From Devosia sp. FJ2-5-3 (lineage in GTDB: Bacteria; Pseudomonadota; Alphaproteobacteria; Rhizobiales; Devosiaceae), in the NCBI RefSeq assembly GCF_029201545.1, contig NZ_CP104007.1, forward strand, positions 2,638,501 through 2,702,500: a stretch of DNA of 64,000 bases, in the 5' to 3' direction. The position numbers and the translations under genes are program-made. Positions 9,409 through 18,169 of the stretch are shown here, piece by piece. The notes beneath the pieces are model-generated. The model was given only the letters and a program-made list of their open reading frames with translations, was not told where the DNA came from and ran no database searches. Each line of letters starts with the position of its first letter. Positions within the stretch are counted from its first letter, which is position 1.

Positions 9409-11007
9409 TCAAGCGTGGCGGGTCGCCACGATGTGGTCAGCGGTTCTGAGGGCAAGGGCCTGCGCAGTCGCCGTCGGGTTGATGGCCGCGGATGTGACGA
9501 AGACGCTGGCATCGGCGAGGTAGAGGTTGGGGACGTCGTGACAGCGACCGAAGGGATCCACCACGGAAGTCTTGGCGTCCTCGCCCATGCGCGCGGTGCC
9601 CATGATGTGGAATCCGGCTTCTGCCCTGAGCTGCGTCTCGAAGATCTCCGTCGCCCCGGCCATCCGCAACACCTCCTCCGCCCGCTCCATCCCGAAGTCG
9701 AGAATCTTTCGCGAGTTTTCGGAGAGCGTGTAGGTCATCTTCGGGGCCGGCAGGCCGTCGCTGTCCTTCAGCACGCTCGACAGCGTGATGGTGTTGTGCA
9801 GCTCGGCCAGATCCTCGGCGCAGACGGTGAAGCCGCAGACATGGTCGAAGCGCTTTTCGAACGCTTCATGGTGTCCTGCTCCCCAGGGCAGCGCCTTGCC
9901 ATAGACCGCACCCTTCGCCAGCGCGAGTGGACCCGGCCCGCCCGTCAGCTGCAACTTCAGGCCGCGCTTGAAATCGTGCTCGGGTCGCGTGGCGTAGAAC
10001 TCGAACGAGACCAGCCCCGCCTTCTCCCCGCTGACCCAGGCGCCGACCGGCTCCTCGAAATGACCGTCGACGCGGGCATAGGGATGCAGCATCAGATTGC
10101 GGCCGACGAGGCCCGAGCTATTGGCGAGACCGTCCGGGAACATCTCGGAGGCCGACAGCAGCAGGAGGCGCGGCGTGCCCATGCCATTGCCGCTGATGAC
10201 GAAGCGCTTACCGGTAACGCGGAAGTCGCCACTTTCACTTCTGCAGAGCGCAGATGTTATCATTCCGCTAGCATCATGCTCGAGTTTGAGAACCCGCGTG
10301 CCCGTCACGAAGCGCGCGCCCGATGCCACCGCTTCCTTGGCAAACGCCCTGTCGGCGCCGGACCGCACCCGGCTCGGACAGCCCAGATCGCAGGGGCCGA
10401 TATGGGTGCAATGGCCGTTCTCGGGCGCGTCGCCATCCCGGCCGACGACCAGATCAACCGGCCACCAGTGCCAGCCCAACTGGTTGAATACCCTAGCGAT
10501 TTTTGTTCCGTGCGCGCCGATCGTAGGCAGCGTCAGGGCGTTTTCGGCGTGCGGCGCAGCCGAGGGATCGCCCGGCCAGGACGCCACGCCCCAGCGGTCT
10601 TCATTGAGCTGGTAATAGGCCGCCAGGTCCTCATAGGCCACCGGCCAGTCGTCCCCCACGCCATCCAGCGTCTTGACCCGGAAATCCTCCGGCCGGAACC
10701 GCGGAACATGGGCCGACCAGTACACCGAGCTCCCGCCAATACCGTTGCCGATCATAGGCTTAATGGGCGTATCGACATCATCGACCGGGTAGTCATAGGC
10801 GCCACGACGCACGTTCGGATTGGAGTGCAATACGCTCCCCCGGCGCCCCTCCCAGTCCGCCGCATCCCGGCAAATGGCCTCGTAGTCGAACCACTCGCCC
10901 CGGTCGATACAGATCACATCCACACCCTGGCTGGCCAGGCGCCAGGCAACAGCGGCGCCGGTGGGCCCTGCCCCGATCACCACCACATCGGCATTCAGAT
11001 CTTTCAT
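9409..11007 (-). CDS. GMC-family FAD oxidoreductase
   Basis: A 532-residue flavoprotein of the glucose-methanol-choline family, gluconate-2-dehydrogenase-like. It has the FAD Rossmann motif GAGPTGAAVAWRL at the N-terminus, the GMC signature region GNGIGGSSVYWSAH, a cysteine-rich insert (HCTHIGPCDLGC) and the catalytic histidine in GFHIMGTARMG, with INPTATAQ near the end. I use the ATG at 11007; a TTG at 11019 is also open. No signal peptide is obvious. Such dehydrogenases often need a small partner protein, and the divergent gene at 11036 looks like one. It probably oxidises an alcohol of the sugar or polyol type. Confidence 0.92.
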   Translation of the reverse strand: MKDLNADVVVIGAGPTGAAVAWRLASQGVDVICIDRGEWFDYEAICRDAADWEGRRGSVLHSNPNVRRGAYDYPVDDVDTPIKPMIGNGIGGSSVYWSAHVPRFRPEDFRVKTLDGVGDDWPVAYEDLAAYYQLNEDRWGVASWPGDPSAAPHAENALTLPTIGAHGTKIARVFNQLGWHWWPVDLVVGRDGDAPENGHCTHIGPCDLGCPSRVRSGADRAFAKEAVASGARFVTGTRVLKLEHDASGMITSALCRSESGDFRVTGKRFVISGNGMGTPRLLLLSASEMFPDGLANSSGLVGRNLMLHPYARVDGHFEEPVGAWVSGEKAGLVSFEFYATRPEHDFKRGLKLQLTGGPGPLALAKGAVYGKALPWGAGHHEAFEKRFDHVCGFTVCAEDLAELHNTITLSSVLKDSDGLPAPKMTYTLSENSRKILDFGMERAEEVLRMAGATEIFETQLRAEAGFHIMGTARMGEDAKTSVVDPFGRCHDVPNLYLADASVFVTSAAINPTATAQALALRTADHIVATRHA

Positions 11008-11035
11008 GAAAAAGCTCAATCAAAATGGAATTCGT

Positions 11036-11458
11036 ATGACCGCCATACCTAATTCAGATTCAGATTTCAACGCTTCAAATCTAGCTATACTGCATTCTGA
11101 ATTGATTCCAGAATGCAAGAATACTGCTGATTACTCTAAGTTTGTTGAGCTGTATTCAAAACAGATTGCAGAAACACTCAACGAGGCCGACAAGAATTCT
11201 CTGAAAGAAGCACTAAACAGCATTTCGTCGGCCGATACTTCAGCAAGGCCCGCCCTCGTCGCAGCTTTTGAAGCCGCCCACCCGGCGCTCTTCAAGCGTC
11301 TCTACGGCGACCTCATGACCTTCTTCTACAGCACAGAAGAAGCCCAGAAACGCACTCGCGCCCTCGCCGACGCAGCACCGCGCGAAGCGTCAGCCCATTT
11401 CGACCCGACGCTGCTTGACGCCGTCATCGCCAATCAATCCGGAAAAAGGAGACTCTAA
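11036..11458 (+). CDS. Small protein, probable gluconate-2-dehydrogenase subunit-3-like partner of the GMC enzyme
   Basis: A 140-residue, mostly helical protein. The segments ILHSELIPEC and FKRLYGDLMTFFYS resemble the small subunit (subunit 3) that accompanies GMC dehydrogenases, and it sits divergently next to one. The usual Tat signal is absent. The ATG at 11036 is my choice; an ATG at 11006 would add ten residues and make the two divergent genes abut. The first 60 codons are clearly AT-richer than the surroundings and contain a 9-bp inverted repeat (11091-11117). The gene ends 2 nt before the RidA start and is co-transcribed with it. The family call is tentative. Confidence 0.7.
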   Translation: MTAIPNSDSDFNASNLAILHSELIPECKNTADYSKFVELYSKQIAETLNEADKNSLKEALNSISSADTSARPALVAAFEAAHPALFKRLYGDLMTFFYSTEEAQKRTRALADAAPREASAHFDPTLLDAVIANQSGKRRL

Positions 11459-11460
11459 AA

Positions 11461-11859
11461 ATGTCCAACGAAATCATCCTCACCAGCCCGCCCGACGTGT
11501 TCCCGGCGGCCAATTACGAACATGTCTCCATCGCCGGGGATTTCGCCTATGTCGCGGGTCAGGTGGCCCGGGACGAGAATGGCCAGTGGGTTGGCCTCGG
11601 CGATGCCGGCGCCCAGGCCGCACAGGTCTACAAGAATATCGGACGCATCCTCGCCCATATCGGCGCCACCCCCCAGGACGTCGTCAAGATCATGGTTTTC
11701 CTGACGGATCGGGCGGATTCCGCTGCCATCAGCGCGGAGCGCAAGAAGTTCTTTGGCGACCATCGCCCACCCCACAGCGGCATCATCATCGGAGGTCTCG
11801 GCTCCCCCGAGGTGAAGGTCGAGATCGAAGTGATCGCCTACGTACCAAAGAGGAAATGA
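11461..11859 (+). CDS. RidA (YjgF/YER057c/UK114) family protein
   Basis: A 132-residue RidA-family protein. Members with the full active site hydrolyse reactive enamine/imine intermediates made by PLP enzymes; others act in catabolic pathways. It shows the family core: VSIAGDFAYVAGQVARD, KNIGRILAHIGATPQDVVK and FLTD, but the C-terminal region (HSGIIIGGLGSPEVKVEIEVIAY) lacks the arginine of the classical RidA motif, so deaminase activity is doubtful. It has a good ribosome site (AAGGAG, 8-13 nt upstream) and overlaps the PLP aminotransferase gene that follows, a sensible functional pair. Confidence 0.92.
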   Translation: MSNEIILTSPPDVFPAANYEHVSIAGDFAYVAGQVARDENGQWVGLGDAGAQAAQVYKNIGRILAHIGATPQDVVKIMVFLTDRADSAAISAERKKFFGDHRPPHSGIIIGGLGSPEVKVEIEVIAYVPKRK

Positions 11860-12995
11860 TGGCGGTTCGGTTTCACAATCATCAACGCCTCTATAAGCGC
11901 CGTAAGTCGGAGATCGACGCCGCCATAGCGCGCGTCATCGCCAGCGGCCGGTTCGACTGGGGCGATGAAGTGCCGGCCTTCGAGGCGGAGTTTGCCGCCT
12001 GGCTCGGCGCAGCCCATGCGGTCTGCGTCAATTCCGGCACGGCCGCCCTCAAGGTCGCCCTCCTCGCCCTCGACATCGGTCCGGGCGACGAGGTCATCAC
12101 CGTCGGCAACACGGATATCGCGTCATCCTCCTCGATCCATCACACCGGCGCCCGGCCGGTTTGGGTTGAGATCGACCCGGTAAGCAAATGCATGGACGTG
12201 GACGCCCTTCGCGCCGCGATCACGCCGCGCACGAGGGCGATCCTGCCCGTCGACCTCTATGGGCATCCGGCGGACATGAAGGCGATCATGGCCATCGCGC
12301 GGGAACACAATCTGGTGGTGGTGGAAGATGCCTGCCTCAGCCTCGGCGCAACCATAGACGGCCAGAAAATCGGGACATTCGCTGACATCACCTGCTTCAG
12401 CTTTGCGCCGTCAAAGCACCTTGGAAGCTTCGGTAGTGGCGGCGCTGCGGTCACCGAGAATGCCGACCTTGCTGAAAAAATGCGAAAACTCTCCGCCTAT
12501 GGCCAGGAGCGGGCCCGCCACTACACCATGCATGGCCCCGGCGGCATGGGCGGCCTCCATCACGAGACCCACGGCCTCAATGAACGGCTCGACGAGATGC
12601 AGGCCGCAATCCTGCGCGCCAAGCTGCCTGATCTCGACAATATGTTGGCGGACCGCCGAGCCCAGGCGGCACGCTACAGTGAGGGCCTGGCCGGAACGGG
12701 CATCAACCTGCCTCAGACCCTTCCAGGTTACGGCCACGCCTGGCGCAATTACGTCATCGAGGCCGATGATCGCGACGGCCTCGCCAACCGGCTCGCCCAG
12801 CGCGGAATTGCGACCAATCTGACCTATGCTCCGCCCATGCACCTGCAGCCGGTCTTTGCGGATTACGGGATCAGCATCGGCAGCTTTCCTGTTACGGAAC
12901 GCGCCGCCGTGCGTCTGCTGGGCCTGCCGATTGGACCACAATTGGCGATGGAAGAGATCGACGAGGTCATTTCAGCAATAAGGGCGGTGGCATAA
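11859..12995 (+). CDS. DegT/DnrJ/EryC1/StrS-family PLP aminotransferase
   Basis: A 378-residue sugar-aminotransferase-type PLP enzyme. It has VNSGTAALKVALLAL (phosphate-binding Ser/Gly), DLYGHPADM, EDACLSLGA and the PLP lysine in FSFAPSKHLGSFG. Two overlapping ATG codons exist at 11856 and 11859; I favour 11859 because the AGAGG ribosome site is only 2 nt from 11856 but 5 nt from 11859. The family mostly makes amino sugars for surface glycans. Here no glycan genes are near, and the GMC dehydrogenase and RidA neighbours suggest that the enzyme transaminates an oxidised sugar or polyol (inference). Confidence 0.92.
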   Translation: MAVRFHNHQRLYKRRKSEIDAAIARVIASGRFDWGDEVPAFEAEFAAWLGAAHAVCVNSGTAALKVALLALDIGPGDEVITVGNTDIASSSSIHHTGARPVWVEIDPVSKCMDVDALRAAITPRTRAILPVDLYGHPADMKAIMAIAREHNLVVVEDACLSLGATIDGQKIGTFADITCFSFAPSKHLGSFGSGGAAVTENADLAEKMRKLSAYGQERARHYTMHGPGGMGGLHHETHGLNERLDEMQAAILRAKLPDLDNMLADRRAQAARYSEGLAGTGINLPQTLPGYGHAWRNYVIEADDRDGLANRLAQRGIATNLTYAPPMHLQPVFADYGISIGSFPVTERAAVRLLGLPIGPQLAMEEIDEVISAIRAVA

Positions 12996-13005
12996 GCCAC
13001 CGCCC
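12982..13005 (+). terminator. Terminator hairpin overlapping the DegT-family stop codon
   Basis: A perfect 10-bp stem GGGCGGTGGC/GCCACCGCCC whose ATAA loop contains the TAA stop (12993-12995), followed by C-TTCTC. On the other strand the stem is followed by CTTATT, so it may also end the convergent hyuB transcript. Confidence 0.6.
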
Positions 13006-13040
13006 CTTCTCGATTTCGGCCGGGTGCTTGTCCTCTGAGG

Positions 13041-14753
13041 CTAGAGGGCAAGCGCCTGTTCCACACGCGCAGAGCCATAGTCCCGCTCTGCCGCAGCACG
13101 GCTGACCTTCTCTTCCCGAAGATCCCTGGCGATATCTTCGAGCGCTCGCTCGCTGGGATCGCCATAGCCACCGCCGCCGAGTGTCTCGACGCGGATCACC
13201 TCGCCGACCGACAGGGTCAGTCCATTGGCCTTTGAGTGAAGAATCTCCTCATTCGGCTGGCTCGGATTGCGCAGGATGCGGGTTGTATTGGAGGACTTGC
13301 CACCAAACACACCCGGAGCCGGGATGACGTGCGCATCCGAGCGTGCGGAGAATGTGGTGTTGTCCTCGCGGATACGGATCTGGCGGACCATGCCCATGCC
13401 GCCACGATGACGGCCAGCGCCACCAGAATCGGTCACGAGGGCATATTCATCGAGGATCAGCGGATATTCGAGCTCCAGCGCCTCAGCCGGAAGATTGGTC
13501 GAGTTCACCGTATGGACGTGCACACCATCCATGCCGTCACGGTCCGAAAAAGCCCCGGCCCCGCCGCCCATGCTCTCGGGATAGACATAGGTCGCCTGAC
13601 GTTCATTGTGCCAGCCTGACACCGAAACCGCTGACGTGGAATCGTTGCACGAGGCCATGACCCGGTCCGCCGGCATTGCCTGATAGAGCGCGCCGAACAC
13701 CGCGCCACAGAGGCGGTTGGAAGTCACCGCACGGGCAGCGACTGCAGCCGGTGCCTTGGGGTTCACGATCGTTCCGAGCGGCGCCGAGATGGAAATGGGG
13801 TCGATAATCCCTTGGTTCGGCATCAGGCCCGGATCGAGAACAGCCTTCACACAGTAATAGATGGAGGCCTTGAGCGCGCTGTCGGGCAGATTGATTGCGC
13901 CGCGCGCCTGCGGGCCAGACCCATCAAAGGAGAACGACAGGCGATCGCCGTCCACCGTGGCCGTGCAGACGATCGGCACGGGCTCACCGGGGAAACCATC
14001 ATCGTCCATCGACCGCTCGAAGGTGTAGACACCATCCGGCAATGCCGCGACGCGGTTGCGCAGCCGACGCCGCGTATAGGTGAGAATGTCCTCGATGGCC
14101 TGTTCGACAGCCGGCCAACCCATGCGCTCGATCAGCTGAACGAGCATGGCGCCACCGCGCACATTGGTACCCACCTGCGTGCGCAGGTCGAGCAGGCGCT
14201 CCTCAGGGTCGCGGGTATTGTGCGCAATCAGCTCGAGCAAATCCTCGTCGATTTCGCCTGCACGGGCGATGCGGATGATGGGGAGGCGAATGCCCTCTTC
14301 GAAGATCGACCGCGACGCACCCGAGGTCGAGCCAGGCGTCTTGCCCCCAACGTCGGCGTGGTGGGCTATGTTGCCGCAGAAGAAGCGGACCTTGCCGTCC
14401 TGGTGCACCGGCGTGATGATGGAAATATCCGGCAAATGGCTGCCGCCGGCCAGATAGGGGTCGTTGGCAATATAGGCATCGCCAGGCTGCATCGAGTCGA
14501 GCGGATAGCGCTTGAGCATGGCTTCCACAGCACCGATCATCGCCCCGAGATGGATCGGAATGTGATCAGCCTGGGTGATCAGGCGCCCCTGTGCATCGAA
14601 GAGGGCCGTCGAGCAGTCACGACGCTCCTTGATGTTGGACGAGAAGGACGAGCGGATCAGGATCGACCCCATGTCCTCGGCAATGGCCAGCAGACGGTTG
14701 GAGAAAACCTCCATCTGGATGGGGTCTTCGATATGGTCCGAGTTCGCGCTCAT
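13041..14753 (-). CDS. hyuB: Hydantoinase B / oxoprolinase family protein
   Basis: A 570-residue HyuB-type subunit that with HyuA makes an ATP-dependent cyclic-amide hydrolase (N-methylhydantoinase or 5-oxoprolinase type). Some members are instead acetone/acetophenone carboxylase subunits. Visible family motifs include NDPYLAGGSHLPDI and HHADVGGKTPGS (metal-binding region), GFPGEPVP, RRHRGG-like GRHRGGMGM and the C-terminal GGGGYGDP. It overlaps hyuA by 4 nt (ATGA). No third carboxylase subunit is present, which favours a hydantoinase-type activity. It converges on the DegT-family operon. Confidence 0.94.
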   Translation of the reverse strand: MSANSDHIEDPIQMEVFSNRLLAIAEDMGSILIRSSFSSNIKERRDCSTALFDAQGRLITQADHIPIHLGAMIGAVEAMLKRYPLDSMQPGDAYIANDPYLAGGSHLPDISIITPVHQDGKVRFFCGNIAHHADVGGKTPGSTSGASRSIFEEGIRLPIIRIARAGEIDEDLLELIAHNTRDPEERLLDLRTQVGTNVRGGAMLVQLIERMGWPAVEQAIEDILTYTRRRLRNRVAALPDGVYTFERSMDDDGFPGEPVPIVCTATVDGDRLSFSFDGSGPQARGAINLPDSALKASIYYCVKAVLDPGLMPNQGIIDPISISAPLGTIVNPKAPAAVAARAVTSNRLCGAVFGALYQAMPADRVMASCNDSTSAVSVSGWHNERQATYVYPESMGGGAGAFSDRDGMDGVHVHTVNSTNLPAEALELEYPLILDEYALVTDSGGAGRHRGGMGMVRQIRIREDNTTFSARSDAHVIPAPGVFGGKSSNTTRILRNPSQPNEEILHSKANGLTLSVGEVIRVETLGGGGYGDPSERALEDIARDLREEKVSRAAAERDYGSARVEQALAL

Positions 14754-16795
14754 GGGTTGGTCCTCACGACAAGGTTGCCCCAGATATCCGCGCGGACGAT
14801 TTGGCCAGGCAGGATGAGGCTGGTCGCACTCATTTCATTGATAATGGCAGGACCGACGAGATCCTGTTCAGATGGCAGATCGCCACGATTGTAGATGGGC
14901 GTATCGAGCCAGCCATGGCGCGCGTCGAAATAAACGTTCCGCGACCCGACCTTTGCGGCCTCAAAGGAAGTCCCGCCAGCCACTTCAGACTGGGGTGCCT
15001 TTTCGACGTCGCCGATCGCCTGCAGGCGCGCCGACACCAGCTGGATCGACCGGTGCTCGATGGCATAGCCATATTCCTTGGTGTGCGCGGCATGAAAGCG
15101 CTCGACGAGGCCAGCAAGATCGCCCTCGGCGAGGCCGTCGCAATCGACCTTAACCTCAAAGTTCTGGCCCCGATAGCGCGCGTCAAGGATGCGCTTGAAG
15201 CGGCGCTGGGATGGGGGCACGCCCTCCTTGTCGAGCCAGGCGTCACCTTCTGCCTCCATGGCGGAAAAGAGGGTGAGCACATGCGCCCAGTTCTCTTCGG
15301 TCGCGTCCGCAAAATAGCTTCGCACATAGTCCGAGGAGAGGTTGGTGAGCAGCATGCCGCGCGCGCAGAGCGTGCCGGGCTCGCGTGGGAGCAGGACATG
15401 TGGCAAGCCGCATTCGACTGCGACTTCTGCCGCATGCAACGGCCCGGCGCCACCAAAGGCGCAGAGCGCGAAGTCTGACATGTCGTAGCCCTTTTCGACG
15501 GAAACAGATCGAATGGCACGGCTCATATTGGCGTTGGCGATCTGGATGATGCCATGCGCCGCCTCTTCGAGCGAAATCCCCAGCGGCCCGGCGATCTTCT
15601 CCCGGATGACCGTGCGGGCGGCTTCGAGGTCGATCTCCATACGGCCGCCGAGCAGCGTCTTGGCGTCAAGACGGCCGAGGCAGAGATTGGCATCGGTAAT
15701 CGTCGGCTCGGTACCGCCCCGCCCATAGGCAACCGGCCCCGGGGCTGCGCCAGCGGAGCGCGGACCAACCTTGAGCGAGCCGGCATCATCGATGGCAGCG
15801 ATCGAGCCGCCGCCTGCGCCAATGACGTGAATGTCGAGCATTGGCGTCTTGACCGGATAGCCGGCCACCAGACGCGAATTGGTAAAGAGCGGCGTACCGT
15901 TGTCGATGAGGGAAACGTCCGTGGACGTGCCGCCGACGTCAAAGGTGATGAGATTGGGCAGACCGGCAACGCGGCCGATTTCTGCAGCGCCCACCACACC
16001 AGCAGCGGGACCGGACACGCAGGTACGGACCGGGTTTGCATAGACCGTGTCGATCGACATCAGCCCGCCATTGGAATGGATGGTATAGGGCTCAGCCCCG
16101 ATCCCCACATCCTTGACGCGGTCGCGGAAGCGCTTGAGGTAATTTCCCATTTTCGGGCCGACAAAGGCATTCACAGCCGTCGTCGACATGCGCTCGAATT
16201 CGCGGAATTCCGGCAGGATCTCGCTCGACAGCGTGATGTAGGCGTCCGGCAGCAGGCGCTCGATGACGGCCTTGGCCTTTTCTTCGTGCTCAGGGCGGCG
16301 ATAGCTGTGGAGGAAGCAGACGGCGACGCTCTCGACGCCGAGTTCGGCGAGTCGGGCAACGGCCGCTTCGAGGGACGCCTCGTCGAGTTCCTGCAGGACT
16401 TCGCCTGCGGGGCCAATGCGTTCCTCGACCTCGACGCGGCGGTCGCGCGTGATCAGCACCGGTGGCTTTTCGACACGGTAGTCATAGATCGAAGGACGCG
16501 CCTGGCGCCCCAATTCGAGCACGTCGCGAAAGCCCTTGGTGGTCACCAATCCTGTCAGAGCACCCCGGCGCTCGATGACGATATTGGTGGCAACCGTGGT
16601 GCCGTGGCCGAGGTAGCTGACTTCCGCAGCATCATAGCCCAAGAGCGAGAGCATGCCGCGCAGGCCCTGCTCTATCGCCTCTGATGGATCATGCGGCGTC
16701 GAGGGCGTCTTGTAAAAATGCACCTCGCCAGAGGCGTCATTGTGAAGGGTAAAATCGGTGAACGTTCCACCGACGTCGACGCCTATTCGATACAT
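14750..16795 (-). CDS. hyuA: Hydantoinase A / oxoprolinase family protein
   Basis: A 681-residue HyuA-type subunit with an actin-like ATPase fold that phosphorylates the cyclic amide before hydrolysis. The N-terminus MYRIGVDVGGTFTDF is the phosphate-1 loop. Further marks are GHGTTVATNIVIERRG, a second nucleotide-binding block TFDVGGTSTDVSL, and GAGGGSIA. I start at 16795, where this canonical N-terminus begins; the open frame extends 16 codons upstream. A motif shared with the SDR operon lies 74 nt upstream, and the GntR gene is the next gene upstream on the same strand. Confidence 0.95.
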   Translation of the reverse strand: MYRIGVDVGGTFTDFTLHNDASGEVHFYKTPSTPHDPSEAIEQGLRGMLSLLGYDAAEVSYLGHGTTVATNIVIERRGALTGLVTTKGFRDVLELGRQARPSIYDYRVEKPPVLITRDRRVEVEERIGPAGEVLQELDEASLEAAVARLAELGVESVAVCFLHSYRRPEHEEKAKAVIERLLPDAYITLSSEILPEFREFERMSTTAVNAFVGPKMGNYLKRFRDRVKDVGIGAEPYTIHSNGGLMSIDTVYANPVRTCVSGPAAGVVGAAEIGRVAGLPNLITFDVGGTSTDVSLIDNGTPLFTNSRLVAGYPVKTPMLDIHVIGAGGGSIAAIDDAGSLKVGPRSAGAAPGPVAYGRGGTEPTITDANLCLGRLDAKTLLGGRMEIDLEAARTVIREKIAGPLGISLEEAAHGIIQIANANMSRAIRSVSVEKGYDMSDFALCAFGGAGPLHAAEVAVECGLPHVLLPREPGTLCARGMLLTNLSSDYVRSYFADATEENWAHVLTLFSAMEAEGDAWLDKEGVPPSQRRFKRILDARYRGQNFEVKVDCDGLAEGDLAGLVERFHAAHTKEYGYAIEHRSIQLVSARLQAIGDVEKAPQSEVAGGTSFEAAKVGSRNVYFDARHGWLDTPIYNRGDLPSEQDLVGPAIINEMSATSLILPGQIVRADIWGNLVVRTNP

Positions 16796-16868
16796 CGCAA
16801 GTCCTAGTCCGAGGGGCCGCCAGAGGCGACTTCGGGATGCCACTCATCCCTCGGACCGAACTTTGTCA

Positions 16869-16878
16869 TACAGTATAC
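16869..16878 (-). promoter_or_regulatory. Putative GntR/FCD operator upstream of hyuA
   Basis: TACAGTATAC lies 74 nt upstream of the hyuA start and 23 nt beyond the gntR stop. It matches the SDR upstream motif (9325-9334) at 9 of 10 positions. On the - strand the core reads ATTGTATACT. Confidence 0.45.
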
Positions 16879-16900
16879 AATTAGGCAACAGCCTGCTCTA

Positions 16901-17605
16901 TCAGCTCTTGATCGAGATGTCGCCGGCCCGCTTGCGTGCGATGAGCAGCATGTGATCTTCGAGCGCGCGCTGGATATCCCGGAAGTCCGTTTCCGGCTTG
17001 GCGAGCTCGGTGACGATCCAATCTCGGAACAGCTCATGCTGCCGCGGGACCGCATCGAGGTCTTCGTCACGGAAACGCTCAAAATTGAAAACGATGAGCA
17101 CGTGACGGGCAATGGTATCCCAGAGCGTGCCGACGATCGCGTTGTCGGCCGCGTCGCGGATCGCCCGGTGGAATTCCAGGTCGGCGATCAGCGAATTTCG
17201 CATGCTTCCGGAGCGCGCAGAGATTCGCATCTGCTCGATCGCCGCATCGAGGACAATGGGGCTGCCCTTGCCTGCCCGCCAATTGACGATAGCGTCGCGC
17301 AGCATGAAGGTTTCGAGCGACAGCCGGACTTCCATAACCTGCTGGGTGACCTGCGGATCAAACGCCGTAACGCGATATCCCTTATGTCCGCCACCGCTGA
17401 TAATGCCTTGCGCATGCAGGACTTTTAGTCCCTCACGGATAGGAACGCGGCTGACGCCAAGCTTCTCGACCAGGGTCGTCTCGATGATCCGCTCCCCGGG
17501 CGCGATCACACGCGTCGCGATCGCCTCGGCAATCGTGTCAGCGACGCTTTCCGACAGCGATAAGCGCTTGGGTTGGGGCAATACGCCTAGATCGACACCA
17601 GCCAA
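16901..17605 (-). CDS. GntR-family transcriptional regulator, FCD subfamily
   Basis: A 234-residue ligand-responsive repressor/activator. Residues up to about 80 form a winged helix (KLGVSRVPIREGLKVLHAQGIIS, GYRV). The remainder is a helical FCD ligand domain with the metal-binding signature DLEFHRAI and a later histidine. It sits directly upstream of hyuA on the same strand with a 105-nt gap that holds a GTATAC motif. Its likely targets are hyuAB and the SDR pair, by the shared motif. An inverted repeat (TACTTGCT/AGCAAGTA) also lies 29-65 nt upstream of its own start. Confidence 0.93.
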   Translation of the reverse strand: MAGVDLGVLPQPKRLSLSESVADTIAEAIATRVIAPGERIIETTLVEKLGVSRVPIREGLKVLHAQGIISGGGHKGYRVTAFDPQVTQQVMEVRLSLETFMLRDAIVNWRAGKGSPIVLDAAIEQMRISARSGSMRNSLIADLEFHRAIRDAADNAIVGTLWDTIARHVLIVFNFERFRDEDLDAVPRQHELFRDWIVTELAKPETDFRDIQRALEDHMLLIARKRAGDISIKS

Positions 17606-17634
17606 AATGGCCTCCTCAATGCCCGCAATTGATT

Positions 17635-17670
17635 TACTTGCTTAGCCGGACAAGCATCCGCCAGCAAGTA
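17635..17670. repeat. 8-bp inverted repeat upstream of the GntR gene
   Basis: TACTTGCT (17635-17642) and AGCAAGTA (17663-17670) form a perfect inverted repeat with a 20-nt spacer, 29 nt upstream of the GntR start. It could be an autoregulatory site, but it does not resemble the GTATAC motif. Confidence 0.25.
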
Positions 17671-18169
17671 GTCACGCATTTTGAAACAAATCCGGTTACT
17701 TAGCACTGCGCACCGAAAACCTGCCGCACTGGTAACCGTCCTCTTTGGGAAGTCAACTCAGCGTTTGAGGATGACGCCGCTTACCCAGGCGGTTCCCACT
17801 GGATGCAGGATCACAGCAAGGCCTTGGAACGATGAGTTTATGTTCGGCGCCCCACTGTCCGCTTGCGAAAATCGAACCCAGTCGCCGCGTCAGCGACCGC
17901 ATCCAAGCATGCGAGGACGAGAGTTGGGAGGCGTGACCAATCGGTCAGCGAACACCTCGCTTGCGCCCGGCGAAAGCCGAATTGGCGCAGGCCCTGCCAC
18001 CCGATCAACATTGACAAAAGAGAGCTTCCGCCAGCGTCCTGGGCCTCGTGGTGAACCGATCCTGCGGGACAAGCCGAGGCGGAAAAGTGTGATCGATCAA
18101 TCCTCTGGGGAACGGAACCAATCCTTCCGTCTGGCCTTACCCCTCCTCTGATTTTCACACGAGGATAAG
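17671..18169. other. About 500 nt without a supportable gene
   Basis: Frames are open in places (for example a + frame at 17681-18151), but codon composition is random-like, arginine/serine/proline-rich and without recognisable domains. I see no RNA element. The right end must hold the promoter of the DUF1236-like gene. Confidence 0.5.

Noticed and set aside
17681..18151. 156-codon + strand frame in the gene-poor stretch
   Set aside because: Arg/Ser/Pro-rich random-like translation, no ribosome site or domain.
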